Notes: generated by a model not told the origin, from the letters alone. DNA of 64,000 nucleotides from Archangium lansingense (GCF_026626635.1 NZ_JAPNKA010000001.1:2728001-2792000), one strand, 5' to 3'. Positions 18,519 through 26,768 are shown, counted from the stretch's first letter. Translations and numbers: made by a program.

Positions 18519-19931
18519 ATGTCCGACTCTGATGACAAGAAGTCCGGCACCTTCGGTCGCCGCCGGCTGTTGCAGGGGCTGGGCGCAGGTACCGCCGCCC
18601 TGGCCTTCCCCCACCTGTGGTTGCCGCGCGAGGCCCGTGCCCAGACGCCCGGGTTTGGCGAGGTGCGCCACCTCATCTACATCCGCCTGTCTGGCGGCTT
18701 CCGCTTCACCACCGCCTTCAACAGCGACGTGACCGACGAGTTCAACCCCTTCGGGGCCTCGGACAAGCGCGCCGCCGGCACCGAGTGGGGCGCGGGCAAG
18801 CTGCTCGAGCGCGCCACCTGGCTGGAGGGTGAGACCAACAAGGTCCGGCGCGACCTGGGGATGAAGCCCGTCAACGAATTCACCAACGAGATGTGCGTGC
18901 TGCCGTGCGTGGACCACGAGCCCTTCTCGGCGCGCGCGGACGGTGGCCATGGCACGGGCCTGGAGCGCTTCCTCACGGGCTACGTGGGTGGCGCTACCGG
19001 CTTCCTCACGCTCGTCAACTACGGGGTACGCGAGCGCGTGAGGAAGGCGGCCGAGGAGGGCATCACCCTGCTGCCCGCTTTCAGCCTGGGTGAGGCGGGC
19101 ATGGCCACGGGCGCGGGCGAGTACGCCACCTACCGGCCGCCGGTGCTGGAGGGCAGCGGCTTCGAGCGCTTCAGCGCGGACCCGGACTCCATCTTGCCGC
19201 CCTGGGCGGCCAAGGTGGCTGGCAATATGGACGCCCGCTTCCAGGCACGGCTGCACACGGCACTGCGCGGAGGCGTGGAGACGTACCAGCAGACGCGCAA
19301 GGCCACGAGCGACTACGGGAAGATCTTCCGAAATCCCCTGCTGCGGGTGAACAGGCAGTCGCAGGAGGAAGCGGATGGCATCAAGAACAGCGAGCTGGTG
19401 ACGCTGCTGGGCGAGGACGGCACGGGCATGCGGGCGGCGCTCGCGCTGCGCCTCTTCCACTTCGGTTGCCCGGCGGTGTTCCTCAACCAGGGCGGTTACG
19501 ACTTCCACTCGCGCGAGGACATGGAGCTGCCGAACGAGATGGACGCGGCCAACCGGCTGGTGAGTGGCCTGCGCACGGCCCTCCAGCGGATGACGCACCC
19601 CGAGGGCGGGTCGTACTGGGACAAGACGCTGGTGGTGCTCGGCAGCGAGTTTGGCCGCACCACGGGTGGCAGCCGCTACAACTCCGCCAACGGCAGCGAC
19701 CACGGCAGCGACCTGGCCACCCGGTGGATGTCCATGCCCTTCATGGGCGGCGTCATCTCCCGGGCGGGGAAGGGCGGCAAGAGCCTCGGCTCGGTGAACC
19801 GCTCCAACCTCAAGGCCACCGGCCCGGTGTACTCGTACCGCTCCGTGCTCAAGACGATGTTGGACATGCTCGGTGCCGACCACCAGGGCGTCTTCCCCGC
19901 TGACGCCCCCATCCAGGACTTCTTCGCATGA
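18519..19931 (+). CDS. Tat-exported DUF1501-family protein
   Basis: A 470-residue protein with a twin-arginine signal (GTFGRRRLLQGLGAG, cleavage near REARA-QT). The mature part is of the DUF1501 family, an alkaline-phosphatase/sulfatase-like fold: LIYIRLSGGFRFTTAFNS near the start, HGTGLERFLTGY, and KTLVVLGSEFGRTTGGSR with NGSDHGSD towards the C-terminus. Metal-binding Asp/His positions appear partly kept. ATG 18519 has GGAG 8 nt upstream. Tat export implies folding, perhaps with a cofactor, before secretion. It lies between two lipoprotein genes; the next gene overlaps its stop (ATGA), indicating translational coupling. Confidence 0.85.
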   Translation: MSDSDDKKSGTFGRRRLLQGLGAGTAALAFPHLWLPREARAQTPGFGEVRHLIYIRLSGGFRFTTAFNSDVTDEFNPFGASDKRAAGTEWGAGKLLERATWLEGETNKVRRDLGMKPVNEFTNEMCVLPCVDHEPFSARADGGHGTGLERFLTGYVGGATGFLTLVNYGVRERVRKAAEEGITLLPAFSLGEAGMATGAGEYATYRPPVLEGSGFERFSADPDSILPPWAAKVAGNMDARFQARLHTALRGGVETYQQTRKATSDYGKIFRNPLLRVNRQSQEEADGIKNSELVTLLGEDGTGMRAALALRLFHFGCPAVFLNQGGYDFHSREDMELPNEMDAANRLVSGLRTALQRMTHPEGGSYWDKTLVVLGSEFGRTTGGSRYNSANGSDHGSDLATRWMSMPFMGGVISRAGKGGKSLGSVNRSNLKATGPVYSYRSVLKTMLDMLGADHQGVFPADAPIQDFFA

Positions 19932-21301
19932 AGCGCTCTCTTCTTGCCGCCACTCTCGGGGCCCTGGCGCTGGCCTGCGGCCCTACGGACTTCAACAAGA
20001 ATGATCCGGGCACCATCCCCTTCGACCCGGCGCGTCCCACCCCGGGCGGCTCCTCGGTGGGGACTCCATATACGGGCTCGGACGTGGATGTGCTGGGCGC
20101 CCAGCTCATCTACCCCACCGGTATCGAGCTGCACCGCAAGCTGGTGATGCGCACGTGCAGCGGCACCAACGGCGTGTGCCACAACCAGAAGGAGTACCCG
20201 GATCTGCACACGCCGGGCACCTTCGTGGCCTCCATCGGCGCCCCGTGCAACGTGCAGTCCGGAACCGCGACCGGTGTGTTTGACCGGTGCGAGCGCCTGG
20301 GGGACCGCTTCCGCTTCGTTGAGCAGTCCTTCAAGGAGATTGAGATTGGTTGGTTCGAGCTCATCCCCGGGGAGACGCCGGAGCTGGACCCCAGGGGAAC
20401 GCGACCGGACGCCACCACGGTGGGTCTGCACCTGTACCTGCATGACCCCGTGCCCGTGACCCAGGACCGCATCAACGCCACCGGCACCTTCCTGCGCAAC
20501 TTCGTCAACGAGCAGGGCAACGTGCAGGAGCTGGCCTTCGCCAGCTACGACACGAACTGGTGGGTGCTCGATGACCGGCGGCACCTCTTCGCCGAGGTGA
20601 GAGAGAACCAGCGAGACACCGTGGAGAGCCTGGTGGCCAGCGGGATCGTCCAGGGGGACCAGAACCGCAATGGCACCTACGGCGCGCGCATTGCCGGCAA
20701 CACCGTGCCGCTCATCAAGCCGGGCAAGCCCGAGGAGAGCTACCTGGTGGCACGCCTGCGCGGATACATGGGTGAGCAGTCGGTCCCCGGCACTCGCATG
20801 CCGCTGGCCAACCAGCCGCCGAACGTGCAGGACATGCTGGCGCTGATGTGCTTCATCGAGGGACTCGACCCGAACACCACCCAGTGGAGCCTGGGCTCGT
20901 CCATCGACTACAACAAGTGCTCGTACTCGGCGAACCCCTCGGCCCTGAGCCTCGCGGGCTCCGGAGATACGTGGGGCGCGCGCGTGCTGCCCATCCTCCA
21001 GTCCAACTGTGGTGGCTGCCACGGGGGTGAGAATCCGCAAGGCGGGCTGAACCTGCTTGGCTCTGCCCATGACGTCTATGAGCGCCTGGTGCTCAAGCCC
21101 TCCTTGCAGAAGCCCACGCTCAACCTCATCCAGCCGGGCAGCCTGGACAAGAGCTACCTGTTCCTCAAGCTCACGGGCGACGGCAGCATCACCGGCAGCC
21201 GCATGCCCATCAACCCGCTCAACGGCAACTCGCCGCTGCCCCAGGAGGAACTCACCTCCATCGAGAACTGGATCTTCCTCTCCGGTGCCGTGGAGAACTG
21301 A
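19928..21301 (+). CDS. Lipoprotein with cytochrome-c-like CXXCH, third gene of exported module
   Basis: A 457-residue lipoprotein (lipobox LALAC, Cys17). A c-type heme motif CGGCH lies at residues 361-365, followed about 60 residues later by SRMPINPLNG, which could supply the Met ligand. An earlier CSGTNGVCH (C77, C84, H85) has the Cys pair spaced by six residues, unlike canonical CXXCH, and is followed by GTRMPLANQPP further on. The two halves may therefore be duplicated heme-c-like domains, one with an altered binding site. It overlaps the DUF1501 gene by 4 bp. Electron transfer or a structural role at the cell surface is inferred. Confidence 0.75.
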   Translation: MKRSLLAATLGALALACGPTDFNKNDPGTIPFDPARPTPGGSSVGTPYTGSDVDVLGAQLIYPTGIELHRKLVMRTCSGTNGVCHNQKEYPDLHTPGTFVASIGAPCNVQSGTATGVFDRCERLGDRFRFVEQSFKEIEIGWFELIPGETPELDPRGTRPDATTVGLHLYLHDPVPVTQDRINATGTFLRNFVNEQGNVQELAFASYDTNWWVLDDRRHLFAEVRENQRDTVESLVASGIVQGDQNRNGTYGARIAGNTVPLIKPGKPEESYLVARLRGYMGEQSVPGTRMPLANQPPNVQDMLALMCFIEGLDPNTTQWSLGSSIDYNKCSYSANPSALSLAGSGDTWGARVLPILQSNCGGCHGGENPQGGLNLLGSAHDVYERLVLKPSLQKPTLNLIQPGSLDKSYLFLKLTGDGSITGSRMPINPLNGNSPLPQEELTSIENWIFLSGAVEN

Positions 21302-21316
21302 GCCTCTCCAATGTTG

Positions 21317-21354
21317 GAGGAGGGAGGGGGAGGAACTATTCCCCGGCCCTCCTC
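21317..21354. terminator. Hairpin between convergent genes
   Basis: GAGGAGGG at 21317-21324 pairs with CCCTCCTC at 21347-21354, with an inner GGGG/CCCC pairing around a 10-nt loop. It starts 16 bp after the CXXCH lipoprotein stop and reaches into the last codons of the minus-strand gene that ends at 21336. Probably stops transcription in one or both directions. Confidence 0.45.
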
Positions 21355-22139
21355 ATCTTCTCCTCTTCCCATTCGCTCAACGCGGAGGCGACATGGTGAA
21401 GAGTATGGCGATTCAGCCTTTTGTGGCGCACCGCGAGGTAGCGCTCCCCTGCAATGGACACGAAGGCAAAGGGAGCAGCCGGGTGGTTCGCGAGCCACGC
21501 CGTTGCTTCTGCGCGGGTCTCGAATGATGGCACCGCGGGGGGTATTCCCCGCGCGGTGAGCTCTTCGATGTAGGACTCGATGACATAATCGCGAATGATG
21601 GTGCGAGTGCTGTCTACTTGAGGGCACCAGACCTGATGGTACTCATCGCCGATGATGATCCGGGCAGGGCTTGGCGGTTCCGCGAGGCCCTTCAGCCATG
21701 CCTCCGCTTCATCGCGCGTCGCGAAGCAGGCCATGGCGAGCGGGGCATACTCGAGCCGGTTCTTGACGTAGTCCTCGAAAGCATCGACCTGTCCTGTGCC
21801 AGCAATGAAGCCGAGGAGGCCGATGAGAACGAGCACGGACTGTCTCTGTCCAGGTTCGGGCGTCTCGTCCCACACCTTCAGGAGAAGCTCCATCGCCTTT
21901 CGCGAGGTCCCCTCCGTGCGCGCATCGAGCGCGGCGCTGACGCGTGGACGGGAGGTGGAATCCAGCCCCTCGAGATGGTTCTCGAACCGATAGGCCTGGC
22001 CGGTTTCCAGGATGAAGGATGTGAGCTCGTACAGGTAGCCCCAGAGCTCTTTTTCCTGTGCTCTACCCTTGGCCAGCGCCGCCCTCCACCGGGGCGATAT
22101 GAATTGTGATGCATCTGCGAGGAGTTCCTGGATTCTCAC
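21336..22139 (-). CDS. Unknown soluble protein with duplicated EAxxWL module, partner of a lipoprotein
   Basis: A 267-residue cytoplasmic-type protein, no signal peptide or membrane helix. GTG start at 22139 overlaps the TGA of the upstream lipoprotein gene (GTGA), so the two are translationally coupled. The N-terminal half is helical (LLADASQFISPRWRAALAKG and following). The C-terminal half holds two related modules of about 35 residues: CFATRDEAEAWLKGLAEPPS...IIIGDEYHQVW and SFETRAEATAWLANHPAAP...VSIAGERYLAV. I do not recognise the family. A soluble partner coupled to a small lipoprotein is reminiscent of myxobacterial toxin/immunity pairs, but neither toxicity nor immunity can be read from sequence. 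Confidence 0.55.
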   Translation of the reverse strand: MRIQELLADASQFISPRWRAALAKGRAQEKELWGYLYELTSFILETGQAYRFENHLEGLDSTSRPRVSAALDARTEGTSRKAMELLLKVWDETPEPGQRQSVLVLIGLLGFIAGTGQVDAFEDYVKNRLEYAPLAMACFATRDEAEAWLKGLAEPPSPARIIIGDEYHQVWCPQVDSTRTIIRDYVIESYIEELTARGIPPAVPSFETRAEATAWLANHPAAPFAFVSIAGERYLAVRHKRLNRHTLHHVASALSEWEEEKMRRAGE

Positions 22140-22819
22140 GGTGTCCTCTCCGCAATCGGGGCCTCGGGGGGCACTCCCTGGGGGGCATCCGCGAACATCA
22201 AGAGGGGCACGAAGTAGAGGGTACTTCCGCCCGAGGCCATGGTCACTGCGACGAAGGCGACCCCCGCGATGACGATGACCGTACCCACCAGAATCTCCTC
22301 ACGGTGATTCTCGAGCCAATCAACCGCCGACTCTGTCGAATCGAACTCCGCAGCGTACTCTTCGGCCCATTCGCCCATCCCCCTCCTGCACATATCCTCG
22401 AGCATTCCGCAGGACTCTCGACACCACCAGGTCTTGCCGTCACGCCACGGACCTTTGTACCTGGGATAGCGCAGGTGACCCACGGGGAATGGGTTACGGC
22501 TCCTGAGGCAGTCCTCCTTGCACTGCTGGCCCCTGCCGTAGCAATAGTCCTCCAATCCTGTTGAGGAGACGCGCACGATGCCTCGATGGGTGGTCACCGT
22601 GTTCATGGCGTACTGGAGTTTCGTCAGTTCGAAATCCCTGAGCGGCTTCCATTCGTGCTTCGACTTCCCGTCCGGCGTCTCTTGGATGATGAGCACGTAC
22701 TTGGAGAGTTCGTGCGGACCGGCAGGACCCGGGACCACGTGCTGGGTGGCGCTACAAGAGAGAAGGAGCAGGTTGAGGCTCAACGCCATGAGCCTCTGGG
22801 GGAGTGTTCTGGTGTTCAT
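22136..22819 (-). CDS. Cys-rich lipoprotein with C-terminal membrane-like segment
   Basis: A 227-residue lipoprotein: start MNTRTLPQRLMALSLN and lipobox LLLLSC (Cys22). The central region is Cys-rich (YCYGRGQQCKEDCLRS and WCRESCGMLEDMC), probably disulfide-bonded. Near the C-terminus FDSTESAVDWLENHREE is followed by a hydrophobic helix (ILVGTVIVIAGVAFVAVTMA) and FVPLLMFA. The FxSTExAxxWL stretch echoes the EAxxWL modules of the coupled downstream protein. ATG 22819 is used because it gives a proper lipoprotein signal; the frame remains open to 22927. Architecture (lipoprotein plus coupled soluble partner) resembles the SitA/SitI outer-membrane-exchange toxins of Myxococcus; this is a hypothesis only. 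Confidence 0.6.
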   Translation of the reverse strand: MNTRTLPQRLMALSLNLLLLSCSATQHVVPGPAGPHELSKYVLIIQETPDGKSKHEWKPLRDFELTKLQYAMNTVTTHRGIVRVSSTGLEDYCYGRGQQCKEDCLRSRNPFPVGHLRYPRYKGPWRDGKTWWCRESCGMLEDMCRRGMGEWAEEYAAEFDSTESAVDWLENHREEILVGTVIVIAGVAFVAVTMASGGSTLYFVPLLMFADAPQGVPPEAPIAERTP

Positions 22820-22857
22820 GTCGGGTTTCCAGGACTTGGTGATGGGTCCTGACTCCG

Positions 22858-24846
22858 CTACGGGACGAGCTCGACGAGCAGGTCCCGGGTGAACGGCTGG
22901 CTTGCTGTGGTGGGCGCCTGGGTGCACGGGATTTCCACCGTGGACTCGAGCGCTCCCCCGGTGAAGGTGACCTCGCCGGTGCAGGTGGCGGTGGCCGGGT
23001 TCTGATCGTCGAAGGCGTACGTCAGCGCCATGGGCCCGCTAAAGGTATAGGTGCCGTAACGGGCCACGTCCTGGGTCTGCCGGACCGTGAGGCGGATGAC
23101 CCGGCGGGCCCCGTCGTAGCTCCAGGTGCTCGCGAGCTTGGGCCAGCCCTTGCCGTACACCCACTCCTTGAAGAAGGGAGTGAAATCCACCGAGCCCTCG
23201 GCGTTGAGCAGAGCGAGCAGTTGGGCGGTGCTGTAGGGCTTGAAGCGCGTGGCCGTGTAGAACTTCTTCATGAAGGCGGCGAAGGCAGGCTCGCCAAGCT
23301 GGCGGCGGATCATCTGCCAGACCCAGGGCCCCTTGACGTAGGGCGCGGCGAACGAGGCCTGGGTGGTGGCTCCGGGGACCTCCTCGGGATGGCGTGACCA
23401 GCGGAGCGCGTCGTCATCGTAGCGGGCAGGCGCATTGAAGATGGCCGCCTTCATACGGTCCAACTCCGCCTGGAACGCGCTCCTGCTGCCGAGCACGCCC
23501 ACCACCTCAGCGGTGTAGAACGATGCGAGGCTCTCGTTGAGCCAGAACTCCTCCCAGCTCGCCTGGTGGGCACTGTCGCCCCACCAGTGGTGGAGCATCT
23601 CGTGGATGACGAGCCGGTGCCCATGGCCGTCCTCATCGGGCCCCTCGGAGCGGGTGTCGGCGATGGACACCACGGTGGCGTGCTCCATCCCGCCCAGGGC
23701 CGAGGGCACCTGCATCATCGCGTAGCGCTCGAAGGGGAAGGGCCCGAGCGCCTCGTTGAGGTACTTCATGGCCCCGAGCGTTCCTGCCCACCAGCGAGGG
23801 GGAACAGCGCTCTCCGAGGCCACCGGGTATGTGTACGCGTCCACCTGGACTCCCTCCACGGTTCCCAGGGGAACGCGGGTGGAGTGAGAGGCGATGAAGT
23901 GCAGGGCGTAGGTGGGCACCGGCTGGCGCAGGAGGAAGGTGCGGCGGCGGGTGGCGTCGCTGGACTCCTGGACGAGCACGCCGTTGGCCTGGACGGGGAG
24001 GCTATTGTCGATGCTGACACGGGCGATGGCGCGAGCGATGTCGCGGGGGTGGTCATGGCTGGGGAGCCAGCGGCGCGTGTGATTGGGCCATCCGAAGGTC
24101 TGCACGAGCGGGTGCCCCAGCTTGCCCTCTCGCTTCATGAGGCCCGTGAAGTAGAGGGCATGCTTCCTGTCGGAGATGGGGTTGAGGGGCCCGTGGTAGG
24201 CGACGGTGAGGACCTCGGAGGCGTTGGCTTCGAGCGGTGTCCCGAGCGTTACGGTGAGGGTGCCGGCAGTGGAGTCCTGGGTGAAGGCCAGCTCCGCGCC
24301 GGAGCGGCCCCGCACCGAGGTGACGGTGTACGGCGTGTACGGTGCCGTGCCTGCCGCGACGGGGACCTCCTCGGTCTTTCCCACGTCGAGCGTGAGGGTT
24401 CCCGTTCCGCTGCGAGTGGCCACCAGGAAGATGTTCACCTGCCCGGAGAAGGTGCTCGCGGCGGTGTCGACGTGCAGCGTGTAGTCGTAGAGCTGGACGT
24501 CATAGGCGAGCTCGGTGTCGATGGAGGCCTCGCGGCAGTAGCCGGTGGGCGCGTCGCAGACCTGGTTCTCCCAGCAGAGGCCGGGCACCGCGTTGCAGTC
24601 CAGCTTCTGGGCGGCCTCGCACGCACCGGTGCCCTGGTTGCAGAGCAGCCCTGAGCCGCAGGCCTCGGCGAGGTTCTGCCGGCAGTCCACCAGGCATTGT
24701 CCGTTGGCGGCACAGGAGGTGCCCGTGCCGCAGATGGACTCGGAGTGCCGGCAGTCGGCGGCTGCCTCGTCGGACCTCGTGCTTCGGTGACAACCGGGCG
24801 AGAGCAGCAGCAAGCCGGCCAGCAGCAGGGAGAGGCGTCCTCTCAT
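22858..24846 (-). CDS. M1-family zinc metallopeptidase lipoprotein with Cys-rich N-terminus
   Basis: A 662-residue exported lipoprotein (lipobox LLLLSPGC, Cys19). Residues about 30-105 form a Cys-rich, Dickkopf-like module (CGTGTSCAANGQC, CGSGLLCNQGTGAC, CWENQVCDAPTGYC). The M1 aminopeptidase core follows: HEMLHHWWG with H415, E416 and H419, and E438 eighteen residues later in WLNESLASF, the complete HExxH-x18-E zinc site. The exopeptidase motif normally written GxMEN reads GGMEHA here. A putative transition-state Tyr lies later (APYVKGPWVWQMIRR). Likely cuts N-terminal residues from peptides outside the cytoplasm. It precedes the Cys-rich lipoprotein by 38 bp on the same strand. Confidence 0.9.
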   Translation of the reverse strand: MRGRLSLLLAGLLLLSPGCHRSTRSDEAAADCRHSESICGTGTSCAANGQCLVDCRQNLAEACGSGLLCNQGTGACEAAQKLDCNAVPGLCWENQVCDAPTGYCREASIDTELAYDVQLYDYTLHVDTAASTFSGQVNIFLVATRSGTGTLTLDVGKTEEVPVAAGTAPYTPYTVTSVRGRSGAELAFTQDSTAGTLTVTLGTPLEANASEVLTVAYHGPLNPISDRKHALYFTGLMKREGKLGHPLVQTFGWPNHTRRWLPSHDHPRDIARAIARVSIDNSLPVQANGVLVQESSDATRRRTFLLRQPVPTYALHFIASHSTRVPLGTVEGVQVDAYTYPVASESAVPPRWWAGTLGAMKYLNEALGPFPFERYAMMQVPSALGGMEHATVVSIADTRSEGPDEDGHGHRLVIHEMLHHWWGDSAHQASWEEFWLNESLASFYTAEVVGVLGSRSAFQAELDRMKAAIFNAPARYDDDALRWSRHPEEVPGATTQASFAAPYVKGPWVWQMIRRQLGEPAFAAFMKKFYTATRFKPYSTAQLLALLNAEGSVDFTPFFKEWVYGKGWPKLASTWSYDGARRVIRLTVRQTQDVARYGTYTFSGPMALTYAFDDQNPATATCTGEVTFTGGALESTVEIPCTQAPTTASQPFTRDLLVELVP

Positions 24847-24894
24847 GCGTTGTTCCGCTCCAGGTAGGGGAGCGCAACATAGCGGATGACGCGG

Positions 24895-25698
24895 TTACGG
24901 TTGCACGGAGTGCGGCTCGCGCAGCTTCTTCTGATGGGATTTCGCAGAGACCGGCATGTAGCACTTGCCCTGGTACTCGGCCTGGTCCTCATAGCAGGGC
25001 GGGCGCTTCGCCAGTTCCACCCAGCATCCGCCGTTGATCTCCACCTCGCCAGACTTGGGGAAGCAGGGGGCCTTTGCCTGATCGCTGAATGGCTTGGCGG
25101 GCAGCGGATAGGTGATGGCCGGCACACTCGCGGTGTCCAGGTCCACCATCGCGGGCGCTGGGAACTCGGTCACTGCCAACGCACCGGCGCTGGCCCGCTC
25201 GCCATTGGGTCCTTCTGAATCTCCCCAGAAGAGTGGCCAGAGGAGGAGCGCCCCGAGGGCGAGCACGGTGAGGCTCGCGACCATCAGCCCGCGCGGTGAG
25301 CGGAGCAGCCGCTTCATACGCCCCACCCACCGCTTCCAGGCGCTCACCGAGCCGCCCGTGAGATGGGCTCGGGCCTCCTCGTTCTTCTCCAATCGCTCCA
25401 CAGCGGAAGTGAGGAGGTCGAGCATGTTGGACAAATCTGGCAGCCGGCCCGAGGCAGGCGCCTGTTCCACCTCAAGCGCGAGATAGGGAGGCTCGGACTC
25501 TGCGGTAGCGCGCAGGCGCCAGGACTCGCCGGGCTCCCAGTCCGTGCGATCTCCGGGCATCACGACGAGGGCGGCATCGCCCGTGTGGACATTGTGCGCC
25601 GCGTAGAGACGGCCCAGGTCCACCCCCACGTTCTTGTACCGCTTGCCGAGGTGGAACGGTCCCAGGCGTCCGCCCTTCCAGGTCTTCTTTTCAGCCAC
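24895..25698 (-). CDS. Short membrane protein derived from a myxobacterial Ser/Thr kinase family (no kinase core)
   Basis: A 267-residue protein. The N-terminus (RLGPFHLGKRYKNVGVDLGRLYAAHNVHTGDAALVVMPGD) reads like the first strands of a protein kinase, but the catalytic loop (HRDxKxxN) and DFG are absent. A helical stretch (LDLLTSAVERLEKNEE), a basic segment (WVGRMKRLLRSPRG) and one membrane span (about 137-158) follow. The exported C-terminal part has four Cys: CFPKSGEVEINGGCWVE and PPCYEDQAEYQGKCYMP. The same Cys-containing tail ends many myxobacterial kinases. It may be a stand-alone sensor subunit. Three tandem palindromes lie 52 bp upstream of the start. Confidence 0.6.
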   Translation of the reverse strand: MAEKKTWKGGRLGPFHLGKRYKNVGVDLGRLYAAHNVHTGDAALVVMPGDRTDWEPGESWRLRATAESEPPYLALEVEQAPASGRLPDLSNMLDLLTSAVERLEKNEEARAHLTGGSVSAWKRWVGRMKRLLRSPRGLMVASLTVLALGALLLWPLFWGDSEGPNGERASAGALAVTEFPAPAMVDLDTASVPAITYPLPAKPFSDQAKAPCFPKSGEVEINGGCWVELAKRPPCYEDQAEYQGKCYMPVSAKSHQKKLREPHSVQP

Positions 25699-25750
25699 GC
25701 GTGGACTCCTTCTTCATCCCGCAGTTGTACACCTCTGGAGGCGGGAGGTG

Positions 25751-25872
25751 TCCGCGCCGTTTCACTTGTCACCGGTGACAAGTGGAATGCATCCGCGCCG
25801 TTTCACTTGTCACCGGTGACAAGTGGAATGCATCCGCGCCGTTTCACTTGTCACCGGTGACAAGTGGAATGA
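25751..25872. repeat. Tandem palindromic repeat cluster A (3 x 41 bp)
   Basis: Three consecutive near-identical 41-bp units (25751-25791, 25792-25832, 25833-25872). Each contains a perfect 22-bp palindrome with half-site CACTTGTCACC joined directly to its complement GGTGACAAGTG (first copy 25763-25784), flanked by GTTTC on one side and GGAATGC on the other. The same core appears inverted at 50624-50744. The cluster occupies the intergenic region upstream of the kinase-derived gene (minus) and of the gene at 26046 (plus). Confidence 0.9.
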
Positions 25873-26045
25873 GGAGTCCCGCAGCGTGGACGGTTTTCTC
25901 CGGGCACCGGGACTCTTCTGCGAGCACCTCTCACGCAAGTAGGTGATTTCACGGAGCCCATCCTCTGGCCCGGTACATGCCATGTGCTCGGTCAGCCGCG
26001 ATGACCCGTGGCTGTTTCACCTCTTCTCCATTTTTGGGGGGAATC

Positions 26046-26720
26046 ATGGAAACGAACGCAAGCAGCAATCTTCTCACGTTGACGCTTGAGCAGGTGCGGG
26101 ATGCCATCCTCGCGCATCTGAAGGAGGGCAATGCCGGGCACTACAACATTGGCCGCCTCTACAACTACGTCGTGGACAACAAGCTGGCGGAGCAGAAGAA
26201 CTACGACAGTGCCCAGGTGTACTTCACCCAGCACATTCAGGAACTCTCGCAGTCCACCCTGTCCCGATACGGTGCCGTGGCCCGGGAGTTCTCCGAGGAG
26301 GCGTGCAGGACGCATGGCGTGATGAAGCTCTACACGCTGCGCACCTACGCGAAGCAGGCCGACATCCAGCCCACGGTTGGAGACCCGGGCCTCACGCCCA
26401 TTGACGTGCCGCAGGAGGACGGGACCGTGGAGCAGAAGTCCTTCGCCGAGTGCAGCCTGGACGAGCTGAGGCAGGCGGCGAAGCACATGCGCAAGCCTTC
26501 CCGCGCCCCCATGCCCGCCACCGATGCTGCCCGCATCCAGTTCATGCGTGACAGCTTCTCGCGGCATTTCGCCCAGGGCGGCCGTGTGCAACTCAAGACG
26601 AGCGTCCAGAAGGGCGAGACGCTCCTCACCATTCAGGGCGTGCCGTTGGCCCAGGTGGAGCGGCTCATGGAAGCGCTCCTGGATGGCTTCCAGCCCCAGC
26701 CCGTGCGCGCGGTGGGGTGA
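26046..26720 (+). CDS. Unknown protein, helical, cytoplasmic
   Basis: A 224-residue soluble protein without recognised domains. Residues 1-110 are strongly helical (LTLEQVRDAILAHLKEGN, YNIGRLYNYVVDNKLAEQ, YDSAQVYFTQHIQELSQSTL, KLYTLRTYAKQADI) and could form a small helix-turn-helix bundle. A linker with many Pro follows, then a C-terminal alpha/beta part (RVQLKTSVQKGETLLTIQG, AQVERLMEALLDGF). ATG 26046 is preceded by GGGGGG at good spacing; the upstream extension to 25977 looks non-coding. No partner gene. I do not recognise the family. Confidence 0.6.
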   Translation: METNASSNLLTLTLEQVRDAILAHLKEGNAGHYNIGRLYNYVVDNKLAEQKNYDSAQVYFTQHIQELSQSTLSRYGAVAREFSEEACRTHGVMKLYTLRTYAKQADIQPTVGDPGLTPIDVPQEDGTVEQKSFAECSLDELRQAAKHMRKPSRAPMPATDAARIQFMRDSFSRHFAQGGRVQLKTSVQKGETLLTIQGVPLAQVERLMEALLDGFQPQPVRAVG

Positions 26721-26768
26721 GCTCAGCACCCAGAAGTCCCTCGAAGTTGTTGCTGAATGTGTCGAGCC

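Noticed and set aside
15569..18676. Open frame of about 1035 codons on the minus strand
   Set aside because: It crosses two real genes with signal peptides and motifs on the plus strand; its product is low complexity.
25751..25872. Possible CRISPR array
   Set aside because: The units are directly adjacent, with no variable spacers, and are palindromic throughout; no cas genes are nearby.
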